Assembly: GCA_000328365.1 (NCBI GenBank)
Contig: KB307554.1
Coordinates: 106,202 to 170,201, forward strand
DNA from: Capitella teleta
Taxonomy: Eukaryota; Annelida; Polychaeta; Capitellidae
Direction of reading: 5' to 3'
DNA length: 64,000 nt
A model generated the notes under the pieces. The model did no database searches, was not told the DNA's origin, and saw only the letters and a program-made list of their open reading frames with translations. A program made the position numbers and the translations under genes. This document shows, one piece after another, positions 21,829 to 62,200 of this stretch (position 1 is its first letter; each line of letters opens with the position of its first letter).

Positions 21829-23078
21829 GTATTCAGAGCAGTTCTTCCTTGGCTAGCCCAAAAGACTGCCTACTACAGGGACAGGATCGTGATGCTGGCC
21901 AATTAGACGGAGGATATGTTTCCTGCCCACGCAGGGCACGTGAGACACACGCAATATTATACTAGTATACCGGTGATTATCAGGAATAGCAACCCAATAT
22001 TTCTGAAAAATCGATTCTGATTTTTATTACGCGTGACCTGAAAACGTATAAAACCAAAGAACGTGGAGACCAAGAAGTATAGCATATGATATTATAACAT
22101 CCTCTCTCCCCAAAATTGTTATCAAAATGCGACCACCGTGTCTCCACATCATTTATTAAAATAATAACCTGAATATATTATTGGCGTAAGAACCACACGC
22201 GGAATCTAGTAATCTGGCGCACAAACAGTTCATAGTGGCACACATAGTGGCACAACACAAACATTGACATATGTTATGATATGTTGAAATCTCCAAGAAC
22301 CGTTTTCTGCATTGTAGATAATGGGATGTCATGAATTAATAAGATTGATTATTTGAAATTGTGAATAAAAATCAACTTCTTTATACGTTTATTACATCAT
22401 ATTTACATGACGTCTATTCTCACCAACCGTAAAGCTTAGGCTACTGCTGGTACGTGTATTATGTAATTGGCCCGCAAGATATGAGGGGAGCTAGGCAAGG
22501 ACAACATGCAGCATCCATGGAAGGCATGCCAGTGCGCCATCAATCTTGAAAGGCAAAGCAATCAGCAGCAACGTGGAGCTTGAAAGACAAATACGTGCAT
22601 TTCTAAATTTTCATTGAACAGCTGGGGTATGCATATATTATATTTTAATACAAAAGCAAATTAGTATGCATAATTATAAATAGATAAATGAATAAATGAT
22701 CAAAATACTGTGTTGAACTTGCGTATTTCACTAATATTTTCAGATCTTAACGATGTGGGATATGCTAAAACTTTATCTTTCAATATGCTTAAGAATTAAT
22801 AATGACATTCAATGATTTTCTTGATAATTATGTGCACACTCTATATATAGGATTTCGGATCGTCAACGTTTATGGTGAAGCGACAACTCCACCATAATAC
22901 GTTCTTTCGAGTGGATATACTTCGCAATGCGCGTGGATTTTTATATTGGCGGATTCGTAAAACTGTTGATTCTCATTTTGTGTGATATCCCCTCCGCCCG
23001 TTGTGGGTGTGGGCCAGAGGGAGTGCTTTTCCCCTTCATTGTTCATAACAGTGATCTGCTCAACTCAGAGGCGCGGAC
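21829..23078. other. Intergenic and probable 5' UTR of the LINE
   Basis: AT-rich to about 22850. The stretch from about 22860 to 23078 directly precedes ORF1 and is likely LINE 5' UTR/promoter. No start boundary or target-site duplication could be fixed. Confidence 0.35.
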
Positions 23079-24193
23079 ATGAATGACCTAAAAAGATCAA
23101 GCGTTTCAAGCGCAACAAACGACTCCCCCATGCCTCCTATTGTAAATAATGTGCTGGGGTTCGCTATGGCCTCGGTGCAAATGCATGCACCGAATCAAGT
23201 TGTTAAAAAGATCCTCTGTCAGTTTTCTGGCGAAACTATCACGGATACCAAGGATATTCTGTGGGAACACGCTATTACTCATAATTATGAATGTATTATT
23301 GGTAAGAAGAACAATCGCCGCGACAGCAATCTCCGCAGTGAAATGGAAGCACATGTTGATGATAGTGTGCAAGCTCTTCTACGCATTAGTAAGAGAGATG
23401 TTAAACCAGTTATAGCAGTCGATGCTTGTGAGATTCCATCTCTGCCCTCCCTTATGGGAGAAGATGGGGACATGAGGATGAGAGTGTCCTATTTGGAGGA
23501 CACCTGTAGAGAACTTGGGCGAACGGTCCAGCAGCTATCCGATGTGATTCAACATCGTTTACATCGCCCTGAACCTACGTATTGTTCACAACCATCTTCT
23601 GTTGAACCGCCGTTTTCACATTCGTTGACGCTGCCGAAAACGATTTCTACTGATTCTACTCATGATCCACTGCCCGATGGCGAAAGCTACAAACGAAATA
23701 TGTCTGCACGCCACAACGAGCATGCTCCCTCTACTTGTGTACCACACAGAAGTCAGTCATCGTACCCAGTGCAGCACCTACTGATTGTGATGGCTTCACG
23801 GTACCAAATCATGTCTTAAATAAGCGCCGAAAGCAAGCAAGGCGTAACAGAAAGATCATCACCGGATCGAATACAGGTGATCAAACATTAAAAGGTGCTG
23901 CTCAAGATGCCAACCGCGATCTCTTCGTCTACCATGTTGACAAGAGCGCTAATTCAGAAGACCTGGAACATCTAATGACGTCACAGAACTGTGAAATGCG
24001 CAAAGTCAGTGTTACCTCGAATGATGAAGCACGATTCAAATCTTTCAAACTGACTATCCCCGCTTCCTGCTTAAAACGAGTATTTAGTGAGGAATTTCCA
24101 TGGCCGCTGAACGTCAGAGTTCGTCGCTTTATCTCCCGTCGTCCACAGGATCACGTCCGTCGATCACAGCAGCAAGATCAACAACATATATAA
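23079..24193 (+). pseudogene. LINE ORF1 (coiled coil, RRM-like)
   Basis: Two overlapping frames (23079-23819 and 23735-24193) together cover a typical ORF1. The N-terminal segment has QVVKKILCQFSGETITDTKD, the family's K-x-LW motif (ILWEHA). A heptad stretch follows: RMRVSYLEDTCRELGRTVQQ. The second frame carries a basic KRRKQARRNRK stretch, then DLFVYHVDKSANSEDLEHLM, FKSFKLTIP and FPWPLNVRVRRF, the RRM-like C-terminal domain of such ORF1 proteins. A single frame change between about 23735 and 23819 separates them. ORF1 binds element RNA in the retrotransposition particle. Confidence 0.75.
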
Positions 24194-24289
24194 CAAGTAT
24201 TATATTGTACTTCATAGTTCTATGCGCACTCAAGTGACTACCTATAAAATTATTGCTACCTTTTTTTCTTTCTCTCTCTCTCTTTCTCT

Positions 24290-26206
24290 ATGAATTTAAA
24301 AATGTGTTCATACAACTCGCATGGCCTCGGAGCTGGTCGCTTTTCTTACATGAAAACATTGTTGTCAAAATATGAGTTTCTGTTAATTCAAGAGCATTGG
24401 CTTAGCACGAAATATCTGCACCTCTTTGAACTTGAAATTGACAAGTGTTGCTCTCATTCGATTTCTGGAATGCCTGACGAAAGTATTATGATCGGTCGAC
24501 CGTACGGTGGCTGTTCAATTGTCTGGAGAGAGGGTCTCCAATGCAAAGTAACACCTGTCACCTCTAATTGTAGGCGATTATGTGCAGTTAATGTTCAGAG
24601 TAATGATTATCAGTTCATTCTTATTTGTGTTTACATGCCAATTGATGGGGCTTCCATTGACGATTATAATGATGTTCTGAATGAAATCGGCAATTTGATG
24701 TCTTCTGTGGAACATGATAATGTAATTATTGGAGGTGATTTCAATACGGATCTTGTTCGATATAACTCTTTGAATACAATTTCTCTTGTCGATTTCTGTT
24801 CCTCGCAATATCTTGTGAACTGTTTGAATATTGACGGTGTAGCAATTGATCACACATTTAAGAGTAAGGTAACTGGGTCAACTTCATGTATTGATCATTT
24901 CCTGGTGACAGAAAACTTATTATCATCATTTGTCTCTGCCGGTGTGTCACATGACATTGATAATTTCTCAGATCACGATCCTTTATATTTGTGTACTTTT
25001 CTCAGTGCTAATGTTACTCCTAATGAACAAGTTAATAATGTGCACACTCGAATTGCGTGGCATTCAGCCAGTAGTATTCAGATTGCAAGGTATAAAACCA
25101 CGCTGAATGAAATGTTGGCTGACGTTAACTTACCCAGTTGTACCGCTGATTGTATTGATGTATTTTGTACTGATCATCAACAAAGTATTTACAAGTTTCA
25201 TGATGATATAATTGAATGTTGTACTAGTTCTGCCTTGTCATCAATTGGTAGGCCCACTGCTGTTCAGGGATCTGGGGCAAGGCCTGGTTGGTCACGCTAT
25301 GTAAAACCGTTCGAGTTGAAGCGCTTAAATGGCATCGCGCATGGAAAGAGAGAGGCAAACCTGACCATGGTCCATTATATGATATGCGGAAAATGACTAG
25401 AGCACGCTATCACAATGTTGTACGTTTTATAAAGAAGCAAGAGCAAATACTGCGCGATACTTCACTTGCTAATTCTATGAGTGATCTTGACTACAATCAT
25501 TTCTGGCGTGAGGTGAATCGGATCAAAGACTCTCGAAAACCAGTTGCTTCAACAGTCGATCATTTTAATACACGTGCTGAGATATGCAAAGTCTTTACTG
25601 ACAAATATAGTGCGCTTTATAATAGCGTCACTTTTGAGTCGTCAGACATGATCAGATACCTCGATAATTTAAATCGTGATTTACTTTATGATTCAACGGC
25701 CTCGTATTTGTATTTTTCCACCGCTGATGTTAAAAAGGCTGTGAGTGGTTTAAAAACAAGCAAATCTGACGGTCAAAACCAGCAATCTGACCACCTGATT
25801 AATGGCACACCCCTCTTATTCAGAAAATTAGCCCAACTCTTTACTGCGATGATCAACCATGGCTTTGCTCCTGATTCTTTCTTGTTGGAAACTTTACCAC
25901 CTATTGTGAAGAACGGTAGAAAGTCTATTAATAGCAGTTCTAATTACCGTGGTATTACCCTTAGTAGCATTTTAGGTAAAATTCTCGATAGAATTATCAT
26001 GAACAGATTCAGTGGTTCGCTGTACAGTAATGACTTTCAATTTGGTCTTAAGCAATCTCATTCGACAGTGCAATGAACTCTCGTTATTGATGAAGTGTCA
26101 AAATATTATACTTCTAATGGAGGTGAAATATATATTATGTTATTGGACGCTTCCCAAGCTTTCGATGGGGTTAACTAGGAATTTCTATATCAGAGAATTA
26201 GCTTAA
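24290..26206 (+). pseudogene. LINE ORF2 (APE endonuclease and N-terminal RT)
   Basis: 24290-25396 encodes an apurinic-like endonuclease: SYNSHGLGAGR (Asn), LLIQEHWLS (Glu), VYMP, NVIIGGDFNTDL (Asp), IDHFLVTE and FSDHDPL (terminal Asp-His). A one-base frame change near 25300 leads into 25288-26076 with WREVNRIKD, SKSDGQ, LPPIVKNGRKSINSSSNYRG and LGKILDRIIMNRF, the RT palm entry. Stops then interrupt DFQFGLKQSHSTVQ (TGA at 26074-26076) and follow IMLLDASQAFDGVN (TAG at 26176-26178), which is RT motif A. The rest of RT is missing. The element cannot move. Confidence 0.85.
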
Positions 26207-26423
26207 TTAAGTGGCAGATATAAAGTTTAATGGGATGTGATCAACGGTTGGCCATATCGGAATAGCTAACAAGAAGGTTAGCGTAATACAACTGTTTCGG
26301 TCCCGCGGTAACAGGGACACATAGGAATACATGCATGTGTACGAGATTGTGAATTGTCACCAATACTTGAATAATTAGACTGATCTCTCTCACTGAGTTT
26401 TGTTTCTCATTTTTATAGAATTT

Positions 26424-26454
<31 letters not shown>

Positions 26455-26839
26455 GGGGGGGGGTTTCTTCTTTCCTTTTTTTTTTTACAAATATTTTTAA
26501 CTATGTCACTATTGTTATTGTTGCAAAAATGTATGTTAATGTTAATGGCATGAATAAAATAATTGTTGTTATTAAATAAGTGCTTTCTTGTTTGTTCTTT
26601 TAGTTAGGTATTGAGTCATTATCATAACGTCATATCCTAACTACATTCTACAAATGGGCGCGTACAAAAACGCGTAATATTTTCATGGATATTTGATGAT
26701 CTAATAATCTGGGTTCAAATTAGAAATTAAATTGGACCATTAAATTTAACATCTTTGTTGGTCACCCAACGTGAAAAATAAGGGATAGGCTACTTTTATC
26801 CCCTTACCAGCCGACCAGAAATATTAGATCACAAGACAG
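26207..26839. other. Non-coding, homopolymer-rich
   Basis: Contains a T run of about 24 followed by about nine G (26431-26463). A GTTGTTATTAAAT phrase after AATAAAATAA near 26555-26575 looks like a retroelement tail but could not be tied to the LINE upstream. Confidence 0.4.
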
Positions 26840-27155
26840 TTTCCTTTTATCTGTTCCTTTTACTAGGTCCCATGCATTGTACTCCTCAAGTTTCACTATT
26901 GTTGCCCCTCGTTTATGGAACCAACTACCCTTTAAACTTCGATCCGCCCAATCTTTGTCTGTTTTTAAATCTCAGCTTAAAACCTATCTTTTTACAAAGT
27001 GTTATGTTTAACCCGCTGAATTTCGTTTTATCTTGTTCCCTTTCAAATGTTTTTACTCCTTCACACTTTACCTCTAACACGAGCGTTTTAGAGCACTATT
27101 GTTGTGGATTTTACGCTATACAAAAATAAATTTTATTTATTATTATTATTACGTC
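26840..27155 (+). mobile_element. CR1/L2-group LINE 3'-end fragment
   Basis: One frame reads RSHALYSSSFTIVAPRLWNQ, then LPFKLRSAQSLSVFKSQLKT and YLFTKCYV. This is a very clear ORF2 C-terminus (A-P-R-L-W-N-x-L-P ... FK-x-x-LK-T-x-LF). It is followed by a short 3' UTR and an ATAAATTTTATTTATTATTA tail that resembles the tail of the 14 kb element. It is 5' truncated. Confidence 0.8.
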
Positions 27156-27380
27156 ACTTAGTTGTAGGAGTATTTTTCGTGGCATAATGCGGTTAATTCA
27201 CTGATTTTACGCACTCAGTCACTTGGAAGTCGATATTATTTTGCGGACGTAATTATCATAGCTGGTTTCGTGATTCATGCGCAAATAGCCTCCCTCAGCT
27301 CCGTTTCGAAAGAGCTCCTAAATAATCGTTCGGCCAGCTCCGATATGAGCGGAATTTAATTATTCTGCTTCTATTAGTAT

Positions 27381-27964
27381 ACAGAGTGGGCCAAAGGTAC
27401 TATAATATGTACTCCATGATAAAACCAAAACTTTTTATTTGGCTAATAATTACCAATTATTCTCCAAAATAAACCACCTGTTATGTTTTGACTAACTTAT
27501 TCTGCGCCCATTTATGCAAAGATATCAGATAAAAATTCAATTTTGAATGAAGATGGAACATTTAAATGCGAGTGGCATGTGATCGCAAAAAGAACTGAAT
27601 CAACTGAGCCCCTGAACGAGCATTAATGAATGTCATCTGTTGTATGGCGCTTAAAAATATATATCTGCTTTGTTTTGATTTTAAGAAGTAAACATTAATG
27701 CCAAAAGTGGAAAGATCGCGGAATGTTGAGTGCACTCTATTGATTGAGATAAATTGGCACCACCGTCGATGGAATTGGAATATAAATGATAGGAATGGCA
27801 GTATGAAATGTTAAACTACCCATACCAAGTATTTATTTCTTTTATGTTTGCACGGTTTTTACATTGCGACCTGATTGGTAACACTTTCTCGAAAAAGCGT
27901 ATCACCATTGGAAAACATTGAGATCTTTAACATGGAGTAGATAGACAACTTTTGGCTCACTCTG
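27381..27964. mobile_element. Mariner-type MITE with CAGAGTGGGCCAAA ends
   Basis: The left end, CAGAGTGGGCCAAA at 27381, is mirrored by TTTGGCTCACTCTG ending at 27964; a second inner match (TACTCCATG / CATGGAGTA) extends the inverted repeat to about 40 bp. TA precedes the left end (27379-27380); the right flank is TG, so the duplication is imperfect. At 584 bp, with no long frame, it is non-autonomous. The terminus fits the IS630/Tc1/mariner group. Confidence 0.7.
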
Positions 27965-30372
27965 TGCAATTGAATACAAATTATTTAATAACCATCATGG
28001 TGTTATATATAACCATCATTTCATCAATCGTAGTTGACGAATATGGACTACCATATCGATGAAACGTACCGAAGTGATTTTCATCAAACGTTATGATTTG
28101 TTATTATTATACATGTATTTGAGCTCGTATTTCAGTCAAATTTTTTGCACAGATTCACAAACGCGTAAGGCCCGGCAGTCCAACAGGACCATATTTACGC
28201 GAAGAAATTCTGTCAATGATCCATATAACGGTCATAACCGTAAACAAACTTTAAAAGGATAATAATTTGACAAGGTCGTTCGTTTCTATCCCACTGAGTG
28301 TAACGACGCAGTAGTAATCATAACGCATTATGCTCGTTATGATTTTCAAACTTAGGTGTTCGTGATGCATGTATGTACTAGTGTATATTCTCAACAATTT
28401 CCTTTGCCGAAAATGCCATTTTCACGGGTCTCACATTTGACCCCAAAAAAGTCATTATCACCGTATCACTACATATACATACGTGCATCAAGGTTCATCA
28501 TTATTATAAAAAAATTTCTTGACGTATACGAATAAATACAATTCCGTTCAGGGGGATTTGCTGGGTGAGTAGAATAACAAGAGCTGATTTTCATATCCGC
28601 ATCACTGAGAAGGGCCCTTCTGGGTCTGTGTATCGAAGGATCTCGCTTCGATGCATCTTTCACGGCCTTTTTTGTATTCAGGATATCGAGTCGAAACCCT
28701 TTGAAAGGTGAAGTATGCCAGACACCAATCACAAACATACACGTGTTCGAGTTTCTCGATATTGGCGCTGAGTGGTGGACTGGTAGGGAACCTTGATGCT
28801 TTCATTAGATTTCTTCCTCTCATGATCAATGTGCATGTTACAATTCTGGGCTTGGTATTATAAGCAAGAATCCACAGCGAGCATTGCTCATCATTCGAGT
28901 CACCAGAAGTGCGGGACTTCACTGAGACTCCAGAGTTTGCGCTGACATTCGAGGAATATCCTCTAAATGCCGTGAGCAGATAATTGAATATCTCAACCAT
29001 GAATTCAAACGATTACACCATTGAATATCATAACGTTGTTTTCAGGCATGGTGTCCACATTGCTTAATTGGTTCATTTGCTGACCATTATCACATTCTGA
29101 TTGGTTTCAACATGCAGTAGGCTATTGCGTCGCTCCACAAGATGTAACCGACGATCATCCTGAATCACCAGAGAATGGCGCAACAGGAAACGCACGATGC
29201 AGTATTACATTGGTAAAGAAATCACCTTGTGATGTAAGTGAATCCTGTTCCACGTTTCCATGGTCACGGGAAAAAATAATCCTCACAGAAAACACATAAC
29301 GCACATTGAAAGAGACAACCATCGCTTTAAATTTATTCGTTTCTATAATTCTAAAAAATAGAAACAGAAAGAAAAACAATGTATACTTCAATACATGTCA
29401 CAAAAGAAGAAGTTCTCGTTGAGATATTAGGGAAGCATTCTTTCAGTCAACGAGTGATAAAAAGAGTTAAAAGTGGCACGAATTCAGTCTCATCATCATC
29501 ATATTCATCATTTGAACAGGGGAGAGGATTTAAGAAAAAAAATGTTTAAAAGAAAAAAAAAAGAAAGAAAATCCGCCCATTTTATGATTCAGTATAACCA
29601 CAGAAACACCCTCCGTATCCGCTGCACTCAAAACACAGTAGCAAGATGAGGTCAGTTTTCAGTTCTTTGTGAGAGAATAGAGGGAGAATAATGGAGGAAA
29701 AAAAAAAAAAAAACAATTCCCTAACAGAACAAGAAAAATAATTCGAGCAGTGCAAATGAGAATAAAAAAAAATTAATAACTTAAAATCCATAACACAAGA
29801 AAATAAAATCCTGAAGATCATCAGTCGCGCATAAGATGAGAGAGATTTAGGAAGAATGAGTCATTATATATACACACTGTTCAACAATCGCTTGCACTCA
29901 ATAAAAAATAATTCCACATACATACTCAGTCATGTACACACTACAGAAGAATGGTGGGCGCTTGGTATAATAAAGAGAGAGGGTTGCATATGCATGATAC
30001 AGCAGAAAAGAGGACTTTTGTAGCGATGAGAGAATAAACGTGGTTTCATATCACAAATGAAATAATAATTTAAATGTGCTTGAGTATTGGTTTGAAGAAG
30101 AAGGGAAAGGAGAATCGCTGGGTGTTGCCGTTAGTTTGGTGTCCGATGCATAGATGATTGAAACACAGCGGACCGACGACACACACTCCCTCGTAGCAGC
30201 AGCATTAAGCACCTTAGGATTCACACACACACACACGGGAAGAAAAGGAGAGCAGGAGGTGGGAAAAGGAGGAGGAGGAGGAACACTCAAATGGAATAGA
30301 TGAATGAGCTCCGTCCACAGTTTTACAGTCGCATTGCACAACGTCGTCATGGTCACTGATGAGGAGGCCTCA
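27965..30372. other. Transition zone and AUTS2-like 3' UTR
   Basis: From 27965 to about 29500 no gene is recognised; a 132-codon minus-strand frame at 28602-29000 has no known domain. The part next to the stop at 30373, about 29500-30372, is purine-rich on the plus strand with A runs and is the likely 3' UTR of the AUTS2-like gene. TTTATT at about 29331 gives AATAAA on the minus strand. Confidence 0.4.
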
Positions 30373-59213
<28,841 letters not shown>

Positions 59214-62200
59214 CTGCAAACGAGTATACACATGGGTTACAATAAGCAGCTATGATTGCATGCAGCCAAAAAAAAGAAGCGGACGGCTTTCGGGCAAAAT
59301 AGAGCGAAGCATGAGAGACATTTATCCGCGGCCCATGCGGGCACAGAGCGCTTGTAAGAGCGGCAGTTGTGGCAGCCGGAACACGCAACACGAGCGGAGG
59401 GATGTAATGCCCATCGCCTTCTTTATGGAGCTGGTGCACGCCGACCAGCCATAGAACAGCTCGTCGTTCTGCGCTGGGCCGCCGCCTCAGCGTGCATGAT
59501 CAATCGACGGATGCAGCGGGCGAAATTGCCAATTTCGTTCGCTGCCAATGAATCCTCGAGGAGCGAGGGTCGCCGGGCCAAGTGCGCGGGTCAGGCGATG
59601 CGGAGGGGAACGGGCTTGCCGGTGCTGCCAAGTCTGCTGCAGAATCATTCGGTGATGATGATGATTCGGGCGGGCGCGGATTAATTGCGCCGGTTAATCG
59701 GCTTGACCGGAGGGTGACGCGGCCGCCGTCGCTCGGGTCATCGTTATGAGCCAACAGCGCGGCGGGGAACAGGGGCAATAAGACCGGCATAATCCTCGCG
59801 CCGTCTAATGGGGTAGTTTATCAACTAATTTGGCTCATTTCCTGACAGGATGGTCGCCATGGAAACCATTATCCCCGGGCTGTGTGATCAGGAGTCGGGC
59901 GCTGCCTAATTGCGTATATGGCCGTAACACCACATCAAGCGTCGACAGCTCAGAGAGCCCGCACATACACAGAACACGAAGCTAATGCCGCGCGAGGGAC
60001 ACGCTGCACCTGACACTGGATACCTGTGAACAAGGAAGGTGGCGGTTAACCTTTGACCTACGAGTCAGCAGGGGTCATTGAAGAAGAGCAGTGTTTACTG
60101 CTTGAGGCTGAGGCGGATGAGCTGACTGCATGAGGAGAATGCATCACAGACACAGGACACCGCCGGCCAGGGGCTCAGCGGGGCTCGGGTGACGCCGGCC
60201 AATGACCCAGTGTTAGCACTGTCCGCCTCGTCGTGCCCTTTAATCTGGTTTACAGTTTGCGTGGACACATTTTCGCTCGCAATCCAATGCTTTAATCTGC
60301 GAATTCTAAAGAGCAACGAGGTGTCTTAGCAGCTCTAAGGTTTCGCCGCGTGTTTGCTCTGTGCAGATTGGATGCAGCACATCAGCCACCGCAGCTGCCA
60401 GCCGCAGAGCAGGAGGAGGGGAGGGGGCATCAAAGCGTTGATGGATGGCAGCCGGCGTTGACCTCACATTCAGCCGCTTCAATCCGGTCTATAAACAAAG
60501 CCGGCAACCCCAAGTGGCATTAGGCATTCAATTCCTAAGCAAGATCCGTGCGCTAAACGCCAAGCAGCGCCGCGTTCAATATGCATGCAGCGGCGGCGGC
60601 GGCTGCTGCTGAGGAGGAGGAGGCTACAGCGTCGCGCGACCATCGCGTGATCGATGACCGGCGGACGCTCTCATTTACTGCGCTCGCTTCGACATGACAG
60701 GAATATTGCCGCTTGCGCCGCCATGATTTGTGGCTCGCATTCACCGCTGTTTTAATCAGGCACGAAAAGGTGCGCAGACGGAGAGAGCGCAGCCTGAAGC
60801 CACACCGCAGATGCCGTGCATAGCTGACATACGTGAACCGAGGCAAAAAGCATAACGCACTCGACATAATCATAACGCACCGAGACGATTGCGCTGAGCG
60901 CGGGAGCTGATGGATTTTTGTCGATGGGCGTCTTTATTGTTGGCAGACAGCCAAGTTGGAGCGTAATCTGATTAACACTGAAACCGAACCTCATAAAAAG
61001 AACCGACGAGCACCACTTGCGCACGAATACTCAAAGAGCACCCAACACGCGCGAATCCTGCCGGATCAAGACGCGAGAGGGCTTGGGGTATGCTACAGAC
61101 GGCTAATTAGCTCATCTAGCAGGGTCATTCACAACAACCCCTCCAAGATGCCATGACGCAAGTCCATCTCTAGAGAAGAGAGCGCTTCCTCTGCGGTTGT
61201 CACGAGACGAGTCAAGTGGCGCTGTTTCGTGCATTCATTTCGCCCGACGGCATTTATAACACTCAGCCGCGGAGCCGTTGGCTGAACTGCTGCCTGGAAA
61301 CACAACCGATCAATCGAGGCATTCGACATGCCTCATTGGACATCGGATGTAAATGTCTCAAGGGCCACTCATTCACACACCTCGCCCCCATGCACGACGC
61401 CTTCATTACACGCAAATCGGGGCATGAATCGTACACAATTACAGAATTACAGTTATGTAAGAGAGGATTGTTCAATGAGCGAGCGTGTGAAGCCACATGC
61501 GGACACCCAACACATCCGCATGAGATGTTCACAGCATTGCAGGAGCCACTCTGTCGGAGTCAACACAACGTCCGTCGACGGCGAGCAACTCGGAAGCATC
61601 ATAGCACCGCATGCCTACGTGGGGCAGGTAGGCCGGGAACGGGCTGAGTGCAGGGCTGTCATTAATCAGTGAATTACAATGCGCTGATAAGTTATTAGAG
61701 CTGATAAGGGCGAAGCAATTGGCATCATTCGAAAGGAGGCAAGTGCTTCGCGAGTCAAGTGGACAAGCACTTTCGCATGAGAGCTGCTGCCATGGAGATC
61801 GCGGGCGAACACAACCTTCGCGCGTTACCATGGAGACGAAAGCTACGCCGCTATGACAGCAGACTGGTGACGCATCGGCCCAGCTCTGACCTTCTCCAGA
61901 GGCAACCGTGCAGTCTCAGCCTGGGACCGAATGTCCAGTATGCTAATGCAGACGATGCGCTCGGAGCCGCTCGATTCCTGCAAATAAGCAATGTCGACTG
62001 CATGCCTATCGCGTATGAAGACAGGGAGAAAAGAGGCCTTAGGCTACATTAGCACTGAGTGTCTATAGGCTGTCTCAGAAGGCCTGATTTAGCCTTAATT
62101 GTAGCTCCGAGGCACGACAGCAAGTGGGTCGGGGGAGAGGGGGGCTTGCTATACCCCAATGGTTGCACAAGTAAAGCGATTAGAAAAGCGGCTTATAGCC

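Larger units (their letters stand above)
23079..26206 (+). mobile_element. LINE with ORF1 and ORF2, 3' truncated within RT
   Basis: Two open reading frames in the order and strand typical of CR1/Jockey-group LINEs: an ORF1 protein (23079-24193) and an endonuclease-reverse transcriptase (24290-26206). The copy keeps its 5' part but stops just after RT motif A, so the catalytic FADD box, C-terminus and 3' UTR are missing. That is the reverse of ordinary 5' truncation and implies a later deletion or rearrangement. The sequence from 26207 on is not recognisably LINE. Confidence 0.85.

Noticed and set aside
26431-26463. T24-G9 run as a transcription terminator or telomere-like repeat
   Set aside because: A simple homopolymer join with no repeated unit; more likely replication slippage, a TE tail scar or an assembly artefact.
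28602-29000. 132-codon minus-strand frame near 28.8 kb
   Set aside because: No known motif, no partner exon with good splice sites, and it lies in the zone between TE remnants and the AUTS2 3' UTR. Left as unassigned.
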